47,583 nucleotides of DNA from Limiplasma sp964416065. GTDB taxonomy: Bacteria > Bacillota > Clostridia > Christensenellales > Aristaeellaceae. The notes below the pieces were generated by a model that was given only the letters and a program-made list of their open reading frames with translations, was not told the origin of the DNA and ran no database searches. The stretch covers positions 1-47,583 of the forward strand of contig CAYQCL010000016.1 in the NCBI GenBank assembly GCA_964416065.1. The letters are read 5' to 3'. The number at the start of each line of letters is the position of its first letter. Within the stretch, counting starts at the first letter, position 1. A program made the position numbers and the translations under genes. Below are positions 6,724 to 14,626 of this stretch, piece by piece.

Positions 6724-8039
6724 GACATACGCTCATCATTGGCGGCGGAGCGGCGGGGCTTTTTTCAGCCATCGCGGCGGCGGAGCGCGGCGAGCGTGTA
6801 ACCGTGCTCGAACGCGGACGCAGGGAGCTGAAAAAGCTGGGAGCGACCGGCAACGGTCGCGGCAACCTGCTCAACTCCGGCCCGCTCGAGTATTACGGCG
6901 ACGCGGCGTTTGCCCGTCGGGTTCTTTCCGCGATGCCCTTTGACGAGCTCGCGGCGCTGTGGGAGCGGCTGGGCGTGCCCCTGCGCGAGGAGGATGAGGG
7001 ACGGATATATCCCGTCTCGCTCACAGCGGGCTCGGCCGTGGACGCGCTCAGGCTCCGCGCGCGTCAGCTGGGTGTGGAGATTCTTTGCAACACACGGGTC
7101 ACCGCGCTCAGACGAACCAAAGGCGGCTTTGAGGCGGACGCCCTGCGCCTCGTCTATGCCCAGGACACGCCCCGCAAACACGGCAAGGTCAAGGCGGGCG
7201 CGCTGCTTTCCCAGGAGCCCACGCGGATAACGGGCGACCGCGTGGTCGTGACCGTGGGCGGCGCGGCCTCGCCCCTGTACCTGACGGACGGGACGTCCTA
7301 TGGCCTGCTCACCGTCTTCGGGCACCGGCTCGTGGCCCCGCGTCCCGCGCTTTGCGCGTTGGTGTGCGATGTTTCTCCCCTAAAGGGGCTGAGCGGCCAG
7401 CGCGTGCGCGCCGCGCTTCGTCTCACGGACGGAGCGGGCCGTTCGCTTCATGAAAGCCATGGCGAAGCCCTCTTCGCGGACGACGGCGTGAGCGGCATCG
7501 CCGCGATGCAGCTTGCCCGCTTCGTCACGACGGGCTGCGTGCTGCATCTTGATCTGCGCGAGACTGTCATGGGCCTGCGGGCGGCCCATGATCGGGACGC
7601 AGGATCGGCGGTTCACACGGCTCTTAGCTGGCTCACGCGGCGCGCAGAAGGCCGCCGCGAGCTGCCTCTTTCCACGCTTCTCACCGGCGCGGCCACGCCG
7701 GCGCTCGCTATGGCGCTCTACAGGCAGAGCGGACTGATTCAAGGCACGGACGATGATCGGCCGCTTCACGCGCTCCTGCGCCGCAGGCCGGACGCGCTTT
7801 TGGCGCTCGCGGAGACGATCTGTGATTTTCCGCTGTCGGTGCGGGGAACGCGGGGCATGGAAGCCGCGCAGGTCACCGCCGGCGGCGTCGCCCCGTCCGA
7901 TCTTGATCCCACGACGATGCAAAGCCGCCTCTGTCCAGGGCTATACGCGGCGGGCGAGGTGCTTGATGTGGACGGCGGATGCGGCGGGTATAACCTCATG
8001 TTTGCCGCCGCCTCCGGCTATCTCGCGGGGCAAGGCTGA
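6720..8039 (+). CDS. NAD(P)/FAD-dependent oxidoreductase, HI0933/YhiN (BaiN-like) family
   Basis: A 439-residue flavoprotein. The N-terminal Rossmann motif HTLIIGGGAAGLFSAIAAAE binds the FAD ADP moiety, and KLGATGNGRGNLLNSG is the second hallmark of the HI0933 family. GGVAPSDLDPTTMQS and GLYAAGEVLDVDGGCGGYN form the C-terminal FAD site. Length is typical (400-440). Some relatives reduce bile-acid intermediates (BaiN), others are of unknown function; the substrate here cannot be read from sequence. It overlaps the upstream Cys-rich gene by 4 bases, which suggests a common role. Confidence 0.85.
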   Translation: MRHTLIIGGGAAGLFSAIAAAERGERVTVLERGRRELKKLGATGNGRGNLLNSGPLEYYGDAAFARRVLSAMPFDELAALWERLGVPLREEDEGRIYPVSLTAGSAVDALRLRARQLGVEILCNTRVTALRRTKGGFEADALRLVYAQDTPRKHGKVKAGALLSQEPTRITGDRVVVTVGGAASPLYLTDGTSYGLLTVFGHRLVAPRPALCALVCDVSPLKGLSGQRVRAALRLTDGAGRSLHESHGEALFADDGVSGIAAMQLARFVTTGCVLHLDLRETVMGLRAAHDRDAGSAVHTALSWLTRRAEGRRELPLSTLLTGAATPALAMALYRQSGLIQGTDDDRPLHALLRRRPDALLALAETICDFPLSVRGTRGMEAAQVTAGGVAPSDLDPTTMQSRLCPGLYAAGEVLDVDGGCGGYNLMFAAASGYLAGQG

Positions 8040-8096
8040 GCGGCATGGGCGCGCGTGACGACGGGCCGTCAGGGCTCGTGCCCATAACGGACGCGC

Positions 8097-8552
8097 TCAG
8101 GGGCGGATTTCCACCCTTTCGATCCGCTCCCGATAGGGAAAGAGCCCGTCCATGTCCGTTTCGTCCAGCGCGATGCAGCCCTGCGTCCAGTCGCTGGCGC
8201 CGCCGCCCTCATGAATGTAGATTTCTCCGCCCAGCGGGGAGCCCCATGGCGGTCTGCGGCCTTCCTCATGCGCGCGCCGAATGGCCAAAAGCGTACCTTC
8301 GTCGATGCGGCCAAGGGCGTAGGCGCGCCTCGCGTCCGCCTCGTTCGGATACGAAAGCCCGAGACTTCGGCCGTATTTGCCCCGCTTCTTGACCAGGCAG
8401 ATCGTGTATTCTCCCTCCGGCGTCCGTCCGTCGCCCTCCCGCTCCTTGGGCCCGACGGGCTCTCGCCCCAGTCCCGCACGGCATCTCAGCATGAGATGTT
8501 TCCCGTCCCAAAGCGTCAGCCGCCGCGCTGCCTTTTCAATCACGATGCGCAT
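8097..8552 (-). CDS. L,D-transpeptidase (YkuD fold), cytosol-like without signal peptide
   Basis: A 151-residue single-domain protein. It starts with the strand pair RIVIEKAARRLTLWDGKHL. It holds EGDGRTPEGEYTI and the catalytic block IYIHEGGGASDWTQGCIALD, which carries the His, Ser and nucleophilic Cys of the YkuD family. Such enzymes normally form 3-3 peptidoglycan cross-links or attach proteins outside the cell. No signal peptide or membrane helix is visible, which is unusual but known for short YkuD proteins. The ATG follows GAGGAGACATTGTA. It is divergent from the foldase gene. Confidence 0.8.
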   Translation of the reverse strand: MRIVIEKAARRLTLWDGKHLMLRCRAGLGREPVGPKEREGDGRTPEGEYTICLVKKRGKYGRSLGLSYPNEADARRAYALGRIDEGTLLAIRRAHEEGRRPPWGSPLGGEIYIHEGGGASDWTQGCIALDETDMDGLFPYRERIERVEIRP

Positions 8553-8635
8553 TACAATGTCTCCTCACAAAAGCGTTTCAAATGTAAACTTCCTGTGAAT
8601 AGTCTGTAACATTCTAGGCGCGGGCACAAAATCCC

Positions 8636-8664
8636 TTGCGGAAACTTCTCTTCTGTGTCATAAT
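8636..8664 (+). promoter_or_regulatory. Sigma-A promoter of the PrsA-like gene
   Basis: TTGCGG (8636-8641), 17 bases, CATAAT (8659-8664). It leaves a leader of about 90 bases before the ATG at 8763. Confidence 0.6.
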
Positions 8665-8762
8665 GAACGGGATATCAAACCGCTGGGCGCGCCTGTGCCC
8701 GCAAGGGCGGCGCAACCCAGGGTCTGCCCCCTTTGATAATCCCGTTTGAAAGGACGTTGAAA

Positions 8763-10349
8763 ATGAAAAAGCTACAAAAAATCATCTCCCTGCTGCTGTG
8801 CCTGTGCATGCTCGCAGGCGTGGCCGCGCTGGCCGAGGATACCGGCGACGCGTCCGAGGAGCCTCAGACCTCTCCCGCCATCGAGGAGCTGAACGCCGAG
8901 GACGTGCTCGCCACCGTGGGCGAGGAGAGCGTTACCTGGGGAGACATCGAGCCGATCTATAACAACCTCGTTTCTCAGTACGGCAGCTATTACGATCTGA
9001 CCGACCTGAGCAACGTGCAGCTCTTCCGCGCCGTCGCGTTGGAGCAGCAGCTGACCGAGGTCGTCATGGGCATCAAAGCCAAGGAATTCGGCCTTGACCA
9101 GCTCACCGACGAGGAGAGCGCCCAGGCCGAGGCCGACGCCGAGAACGACTGGAACGACGCGCTCGCAAACTATGTCTCCTACTTCCATTCCGAGCTCACC
9201 GATGAGAGCAGCGATGAGGACAGGGCAGCCGCTCAGGCCGATGCCGAGCAATATTATCTCGACGCGGGCTGGACGCTGGACATTCTTAAGGAGAACTACA
9301 AGCGCTATGCCATTCTGGACAAGGTTGAGAACATGATGGTTCAGGACGCGACAGTGACCGACGAGGAGGTCGAGGAGGAATACCAGCGCCTGGTGGCCGC
9401 CGACAAGGAGCTGTATGAGAACGACATCGCGGCGTATGTGGATTACAACAACTACGTCGAGCAGATGGCGCTTTACGCCTATTACTATGGCATGGACAGT
9501 GAACTGGATTACGCCTGGTATAAGCCCGAGGGCTTCCGCGCGGTCAAGCACATCCTCCTGCCCGTCGACCAGACCCTGATGGACACCTACACCGATCTCC
9601 AGGCCCGCTATGAGGAGCAGCAGGAGGCTGCCTCCTCGGTTGAGGAGGAGTCTGCCACCGAAGAGGAAACCGCTGCCGAGAAGCCTGAAGTGACGGACGA
9701 CGCCATTGAGCCGGAGGCCACTCCCGAGCCCGTGACCGAACAGCAGATCAACGAGGCCAAGGCCGCCATCTTCGCCTCCCTGGCGGACACGATTGACGAG
9801 ATCAACCAGAAGATCGCCGACGGCGCGGACTTTGACGAGCTGATCGCTACCTACGGCGTCAACGAGGACGGCACCGCATCCGACCCCGGCATGACCACCG
9901 AGCCCTACAAGACCAGCGGCTACGAGGTCTGCGCCCTGTCCGCCAACTATGTGCCCGAGTTCGTTGAGGCGGCGATGAGCATCGACAAGATCGGCGAGGT
10001 TTCCGCTCCCTATCTGAGCACGTATGGTATCCATATCGTCAAGTACATCGGCGACGTCCCCGGCGGCCCCATCGAGATGACCGACGCGGAGCGCCAGGCC
10101 AAGTACAACAGCTTGCTTGAGACCAAGCAGAGTGAGCTATACACCACGACGCTTGAAAAGTGGATCGCCGACGCGGGCATCGTCTATACCGGCGTGACCC
10201 CCAGCATGGAGGAGCTCGAATCCGCCCAGGCGGCCGAGGACGAGGCCCAGTATGCGGACGACGCCTCCGACGCGATGAGCGAGGATGAGGCCGAGACGCT
10301 GGTTGATGATCAGGAGCCCGAAGCCGAGCCGACCGACGCGGCGGAATAA
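8763..10349 (+). CDS. Secreted PrsA-like foldase with parvulin domain and acidic insert
   Basis: A 528-residue protein starting at the ATG after GAAAGGACG. A signal peptide (KKLQKIISLLLCLCML..ALA, cleavage near residue 24) has no lipobox cysteine at the right place, so it may be free and not lipid-anchored. Residues about 45-230 are a SurA/PrsA-type helical chaperone region. FRAVKHILLP begins the parvulin (PpiC) domain, which resumes with ADFDELIATYG and ends with APYLSTYGIHIVKYIGD. Between these parts is an acidic, Glu-rich insert of about 45 residues (EEESATEEETAAEKPEVT). The C-terminus is also acidic (DDASDAMSEDEAETLVDD). PrsA proteins fold exported proteins at the membrane-wall interface. 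Confidence 0.82.
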   Translation: MKKLQKIISLLLCLCMLAGVAALAEDTGDASEEPQTSPAIEELNAEDVLATVGEESVTWGDIEPIYNNLVSQYGSYYDLTDLSNVQLFRAVALEQQLTEVVMGIKAKEFGLDQLTDEESAQAEADAENDWNDALANYVSYFHSELTDESSDEDRAAAQADAEQYYLDAGWTLDILKENYKRYAILDKVENMMVQDATVTDEEVEEEYQRLVAADKELYENDIAAYVDYNNYVEQMALYAYYYGMDSELDYAWYKPEGFRAVKHILLPVDQTLMDTYTDLQARYEEQQEAASSVEEESATEEETAAEKPEVTDDAIEPEATPEPVTEQQINEAKAAIFASLADTIDEINQKIADGADFDELIATYGVNEDGTASDPGMTTEPYKTSGYEVCALSANYVPEFVEAAMSIDKIGEVSAPYLSTYGIHIVKYIGDVPGGPIEMTDAERQAKYNSLLETKQSELYTTTLEKWIADAGIVYTGVTPSMEELESAQAAEDEAQYADDASDAMSEDEAETLVDDQEPEAEPTDAAE

Positions 10350-10369
10350 TCAATCATAACGGAAGCTGA

Positions 10370-10401
10370 CGTCCCGCCGACACTTGCCGACGGGGCGTTT
10401 T
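10370..10401 (+). terminator. Intrinsic terminator of the foldase gene
   Basis: CGTCCCGCCG pairs with CGACGGGGCG with one mismatch and one wobble, followed by TTTT, 20 bases after the stop codon. Confidence 0.7.
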
Positions 10402-10545
10402 CATGCCCAAAACGCAAAGGAGAACAATAAGTCCTCTCCATATCATGGAAGCGAAATGAGGGGTCTCTTCCCTTGCGGCAGGCCCCCGGCGCTTCAATGA
10501 CCGGCAAATCCCCCGGGGCACGCGGACAGACGCACCTGCCCGCCG

Positions 10546-11826
10546 CTACCTCGTCTCTCCGTCCATCCCGTCTTGAGCGGCCCGAATAAGCGCGTCCCGC
10601 TCGTTTCGGACCGTCCCCTCCACGGCCATGCGCCACAGCGCTTCCAAAAGCGCCCCCATCCCGCGCAAAGGAAGGCCGCGCGCCTCCATGAACGGCTTGA
10701 GATCGTCTCCGTTGACGGCGAGCTCGCGCAGGGTCGCGGGCCTTGCCTCAAGTCGAGAGAGCAAGGAACGCACGGCAAGGGCGGCGTCAGCGTCCTTAAC
10801 CGCGGCCAGAATGTCCCGTGCGGCAAAAACCGCGTCCATGCCCAGTCTGACCGCGTCAAATGGGGCGAGCGTACCGGCGGCGGCACCCTGCACGGCACGG
10901 ATGCAGCGCACGGTAAAGGCGACGTCCTTTTCGGAAAAACGCATCCGCCTGAGAGCGGCTTGGGCGTCCTCGGGCGCGGCACGGCGCAAAAGCAGCGCTA
11001 TACGTATCGGAAGCGGCGCGCTTAAGCGGCTGAGCGCATAGGCTGCCTCGCGGTCAAAGGAAATGGTTGGAAAAAGATAGGGCCACGCTCCGATTCGCAC
11101 AATCGTTTCAAGCCCGCTCAGGGTCGCGGGCGCGCGTCGGGGAAGCTCCAGATAGCGCGAATCGGCCATTATCACCTTTCCAAGCTCGTCACGCAAACGC
11201 TCGCACGCGATGTCCCCGAGCAGCGGCGCATAGCGCTTAAGGCTGTTCTCAAGCGCGCTTGTGGGAACAAGGTCGAGCTCGGCCTGAAAGCGCGCCGCGC
11301 GCAGGATGCGCAGTCCGTCGTCGCGAAGCACACGGTCAGGATCGTCGGTGACCGTATGCAGGCTTCCATCCCGCAGGGCCTTTTGACCGCCGGTGGGATC
11401 GATCACCGCTTCCAGGCCGTCCGCGTGGACGCGGCGATAGAGGGCGTTGACGCTGAAATCACGCCGGAGCGCGTCCACGGCGATATCCGTCGTGAACCGC
11501 ACGCTCTCCGGCCGATGGCCGCAGCGGTAGCTGTCCTCACGAAAGGTGGTGTATTCGGCCATGTGACGCGCGCCATCCTCGTCCGTCAGGTGCAGCTCAA
11601 CCGTGCCGAAATGGGCCGCGCGCAGATGGGCGCGCACCTCCGTCCCCTCGCACAGGGCGCAGACCGCCTCGGGCCGCGCGGGCCCGCACACATCAATATC
11701 GCTCAGGGGAAGGCCCATCAGCGGGTTGCGTACCGCGCCGCCCACGAGATAAAGCGGCGTACCCGCGCCGTCAAAAACGCGCGCCATGGCACGAAGCCAC
11801 GGCGCGCCCATAAGTGCATCGCTCAT
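10546..11826 (-). CDS. cca: CCA tRNA nucleotidyltransferase / poly(A) polymerase family
   Basis: A 426-residue class II nucleotidyltransferase that adds or repairs the 3' CCA of tRNA. The head domain shows TPLYLVGGAVRNPLMGLPLS followed by DIDV with the two metal-binding aspartates. RRDFSVNALYRR and DDPDRVLRDDGLRILRAARF are the neck signatures. The C-terminal half is helical with no HD domain visible. The start ATG overlaps the stop of pepF upstream (ATGA, 11823-11826), so it is translated as part of a regulator-pepF-cca transcript. Confidence 0.88.
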   Translation of the reverse strand: MSDALMGAPWLRAMARVFDGAGTPLYLVGGAVRNPLMGLPLSDIDVCGPARPEAVCALCEGTEVRAHLRAAHFGTVELHLTDEDGARHMAEYTTFREDSYRCGHRPESVRFTTDIAVDALRRDFSVNALYRRVHADGLEAVIDPTGGQKALRDGSLHTVTDDPDRVLRDDGLRILRAARFQAELDLVPTSALENSLKRYAPLLGDIACERLRDELGKVIMADSRYLELPRRAPATLSGLETIVRIGAWPYLFPTISFDREAAYALSRLSAPLPIRIALLLRRAAPEDAQAALRRMRFSEKDVAFTVRCIRAVQGAAAGTLAPFDAVRLGMDAVFAARDILAAVKDADAALAVRSLLSRLEARPATLRELAVNGDDLKPFMEARGLPLRGMGALLEALWRMAVEGTVRNERDALIRAAQDGMDGETR

Positions 11827-13577
11827 TGCTTTTCACTCATACGGATGAACTCGTCGATCTCTCCGCGCGCCACATCCAGCGCGCTGCGCCAGTAATCGGC
11901 GCTGCGCACGTCGATGCCGACGCTTGCCGCTACGTCCGCGATCATCCCGCTGCCGCAGGAGGCGAGCAGCTCGTCGTAGCGAGGCATAAAGGCCGGGCCC
12001 TGCTTGAGATACTCCTTGAACACGCCAAGGCCGAAGAGATGACCGAAGGCGTAGGGGAAATTATAGAAGTGAACGCCGGTGCTGTAGTAGTGGCTCTTGT
12101 TGATCCACATCCCGCTGTGACGGACGTTGGGATCGAGGCCGTCGCCATAGCTCTGCTCCTGAGCGTCAAGCATCATCTCGTTGAGCTCGGCGGCGGTGGG
12201 GATGTGCGTCTTGCGCGCCTCGATGACCGCGCTCTCAAACAGGAAGCGGCTATAAATGTCCACGATGACCTGGGTGGCCTCCATCAGGCTGTTCTCCAGA
12301 AGCGCGAAGCGGGTCTGCTCGTCGGCGGTCTTTCTGACCTCGTGAGACAGGAGCGTCTCATTGAAGATGGATGCGGTCTCGGCCAGGGGCATGGGCGGCT
12401 CCGCCATCAGAATGGGCTTGCGCTCCAGGCAAACGTTATGCCAGCCATGGCCCAACTCGTGCGCCAGCGTGCTCACATCCGAAAAGCTGCCCACGAAGTT
12501 GGTCAGCACGCGGCTGATATGCATCCCATGGAAGCCCGCGCAGAACGCGCCGCCGGCCTTGCCCTCGCGGGGATACATGTCGATCCAGCGGTTTTTGAAG
12601 GCGTTGTCAATGAACTTGCCCATCTCGGGATTGACGCCGTTGAAGACCCTCACCAGCAGGTCATGCGCCTCCTCAACGGTGTACTTCTTCGTGCTCTCGC
12701 CCATGGGCGCGAACAGATCATAGAAGGGCAGACCGTTTTGGTGGCCCAAAAGCTCGGCCTTGCGGCGCAGGTAGCGGCGGAAATCCGGCAGCGCCTCGCG
12801 CACGGCGGTCCACAGGGCGTCCAGCGTCTCGTGATCCATGCGGCTCTCGGCGAGCTGTTGGCTAAGCAGGTCGGGATAGCCCTTGGCCTCGCAAAGCGTC
12901 TGCGCCTCTCCCTTGATGCATCCCAGGCAATACGCCATGGGCGTTTCAACCTTTTTATAGCTCGCCATCTCAGCCTCATAGGCGGCCTTCCTGACGGCGG
13001 GATCGGGGTCGTAGGCCATGCCGCGCACGGCGGGTAGCGGAAGCGTCTTTCCGTCCATTTCAACGGTGTGCGTGCCCATCAGGCGGTCGCGAAGCTTGGA
13101 AAAGGCGTCGCCGCCGTTCAGGCTCATGCGCAGCATCCACTTTTCCATATCGGCGGGCAGCATATGCTTCGCCTGCCGTGCGGACTCGCGAAGCACAAAA
13201 TCGTTCTGGCGAAGCTTTTCACTCTTTTCGATCTTTTCCTCAAGGGCCTCCACCTGGCCGATGAAGCGCGTACACTTGCTGGAGGCCAGCTGCACATCCA
13301 CCATCAGATTGCTCAGCTCGTCCAGATAGCGCAGCGCGTCGGCGTTTTCATTATCCGCCGAAAGGGTCAGCTCCACATAGCCGTAGGCGCGGTTCAGAAG
13401 CGCGGTCAGGCGTTCCTCGGCGGCGACGACGTCCTCCAGCTTTTCCACATCGTCCTTCCGCGCGCCAAGCAGCGCGTCGGTGGCGTCAAGCAGCGACTTG
13501 ATCTGGTCGATATCCTCTCTCAGCATCGGATCGTCAAAGCCCTTATAAAATACGGAAAGATCCCAGGTTCCATCCAT
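11823..13577 (-). CDS. pepF: Oligoendopeptidase F (M3B metallopeptidase)
   Basis: A 584-residue cytosolic zinc peptidase that cuts oligopeptides. The zinc site DVSTLAHELGHGWHNVCLE contains HExxH, and ASIFNETLLSHEV supplies the third ligand downstream. The N-terminal WDLSVFYKGFDDP and long helices are typical of the family, as is the length. It starts 4 bases after the upstream GntR gene ends and overlaps cca at its end, so the three form one operon on the minus strand. Nothing unusual was seen in the sequence. Confidence 0.92.
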   Translation of the reverse strand: MDGTWDLSVFYKGFDDPMLREDIDQIKSLLDATDALLGARKDDVEKLEDVVAAEERLTALLNRAYGYVELTLSADNENADALRYLDELSNLMVDVQLASSKCTRFIGQVEALEEKIEKSEKLRQNDFVLRESARQAKHMLPADMEKWMLRMSLNGGDAFSKLRDRLMGTHTVEMDGKTLPLPAVRGMAYDPDPAVRKAAYEAEMASYKKVETPMAYCLGCIKGEAQTLCEAKGYPDLLSQQLAESRMDHETLDALWTAVREALPDFRRYLRRKAELLGHQNGLPFYDLFAPMGESTKKYTVEEAHDLLVRVFNGVNPEMGKFIDNAFKNRWIDMYPREGKAGGAFCAGFHGMHISRVLTNFVGSFSDVSTLAHELGHGWHNVCLERKPILMAEPPMPLAETASIFNETLLSHEVRKTADEQTRFALLENSLMEATQVIVDIYSRFLFESAVIEARKTHIPTAAELNEMMLDAQEQSYGDGLDPNVRHSGMWINKSHYYSTGVHFYNFPYAFGHLFGLGVFKEYLKQGPAFMPRYDELLASCGSGMIADVAASVGIDVRSADYWRSALDVARGEIDEFIRMSEKQ

Positions 13578-13581
13578 TTTT

Positions 13582-14286
13582 TCAGCCTTCCTTCTTTATG
13601 TTAGCCTTATTTAGCTTGCTTTCCTCAAGCGCCATCAGGCAGGTCTCCTTGCTTCGCTCGATGTGCTTGCGCATAAGCCTTTCAAAGCTCTCCAGGTCAC
13701 GCTTTTCCACATACTCCACCAGCCGGTAATGCTCCTGATGGGCCGCGTGGCGTCGGTCCTCCTTGGCGATGGCCATGGCGGAGAAGCGGGTGATATATTC
13801 ATCCTGCCCCTCGATGGCTCGCAGGATGCGATTGTATTTGGAGATGCGCGTCAGCGCGGCGTGAAACGCGCGCGCGCGCGGGGAAAGCTCGGGGATGTTG
13901 TTGCTTTCGTCAAAGGGATCCATTTCGGCTAGCATGCCTCTAAGGCGCTGAATGTCCTCCGCCGTCGCGTTTTGAATAATCGCGGGCAAAGTGAGCATTT
14001 CCAGCGCGTTGCGAATGGTATAAATCTCCTCCACATCCGCGATGGTGAAGGCGCGCACCACCACGCCTCGGCGAACCACATACTCCACCAAGCCGTCCCG
14101 TTCGAGCTTGCGCAGGGCCTCGCGAAGCGGAGTTCGGCTGATATGCAGACGGTCGGCGTACTCCGTTTCCACGATACGCGAGCCGGCCGGAATCTCACCG
14201 GTGATGATGGCATGCTTGAGCATCTCGTAAGCAACCTCACGGATGGGTTTGCTTTCCATCGCGGGAGCAAGGCTCATGAGTCCCAT
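13582..14286 (-). CDS. GntR-family transcriptional regulator (FadR/FCD subfamily)
   Basis: A 234-residue regulator. The winged HTH is complete: PIREVAYEMLKHAIITGEIP, SRIVETEYADRLHISRTPLR, then EALRKLERDGLVEYV. The C-terminal all-helical FCD ligand domain includes VEEIYTIRNALEMLTLP and FHAALTRISKYNRI. Members sense organic acids or sugar acids. The ATG at 14286 follows AAGGAGG. A consensus promoter lies at 14324-14352. It is first in an operon with pepF and cca, whose functions do not need it, and divergent from the sigma-54 activator, so its target may be that side or a distant locus such as the glucarate operon; this is inference. Confidence 0.88.
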   Translation of the reverse strand: MGLMSLAPAMESKPIREVAYEMLKHAIITGEIPAGSRIVETEYADRLHISRTPLREALRKLERDGLVEYVVRRGVVVRAFTIADVEEIYTIRNALEMLTLPAIIQNATAEDIQRLRGMLAEMDPFDESNNIPELSPRARAFHAALTRISKYNRILRAIEGQDEYITRFSAMAIAKEDRRHAAHQEHYRLVEYVEKRDLESFERLMRKHIERSKETCLMALEESKLNKANIKKEG

Positions 14287-14323
14287 TGTGGCTCCTCCTT
14301 GGTCTTTCTATGTATTCTTTTTT

Positions 14324-14352
14324 ATTGTAGTACGGCATGCGGATTGTGTCAA
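14324..14352 (-). promoter_or_regulatory. Consensus sigma-A promoter of the GntR-pepF-cca operon
   Basis: Minus strand TTGACA (14352-14347), 17 bases, TACAAT (14329-14324). The spacer holds the palindrome GCATGC, a possible operator for autoregulation. Confidence 0.75.
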
Positions 14353-14561
14353 GTTTTGCGGGCAAAAAGGAAGCCTGCATACGGCCAAAAAAGGAGAGAT
14401 CCTGGACAAAGGAAAAAATGTGAAAGCCATGCCCGCTTTCATAAAGCCGCAACCCACATCGTCAAAGGGCCTGGTCTCATGGAAAGGACCATCCATTTCC
14501 TCCGAAAGTCCAAAAAGCAATGATATGCCCCTTCCAGAAAAACGCGATATTCACTCACCGC

Positions 14562-14590
14562 TTGCAATCTCCGTCGCGTTTCCCTATAAT
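14562..14590 (+). promoter_or_regulatory. Sigma-A promoter of the sigma-54 activator gene
   Basis: TTGCAA (14562-14567), 17 bases, TATAAT (14585-14590). The stretch between this and the divergent promoter (14353-14561) holds no gene that I can support. Confidence 0.7.
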
Positions 14591-14626
14591 GAGAACAGAG
14601 AACAACAGGAAATGGAGTGTTGCCGC

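Noticed and set aside
8772..10034. Minus-strand 420-codon frame rich in Gly, Leu and Val
   Set aside because: It is the mirror of the PrsA-like gene, which has signal peptide, promoter and domain evidence.
14243..14611. N-terminal extension of the sigma-54 activator
   Set aside because: The longer frame would start upstream of both divergent promoters, and its extra 120 residues have no family match. The PrpR_N domain begins right after the GTG at 14627.
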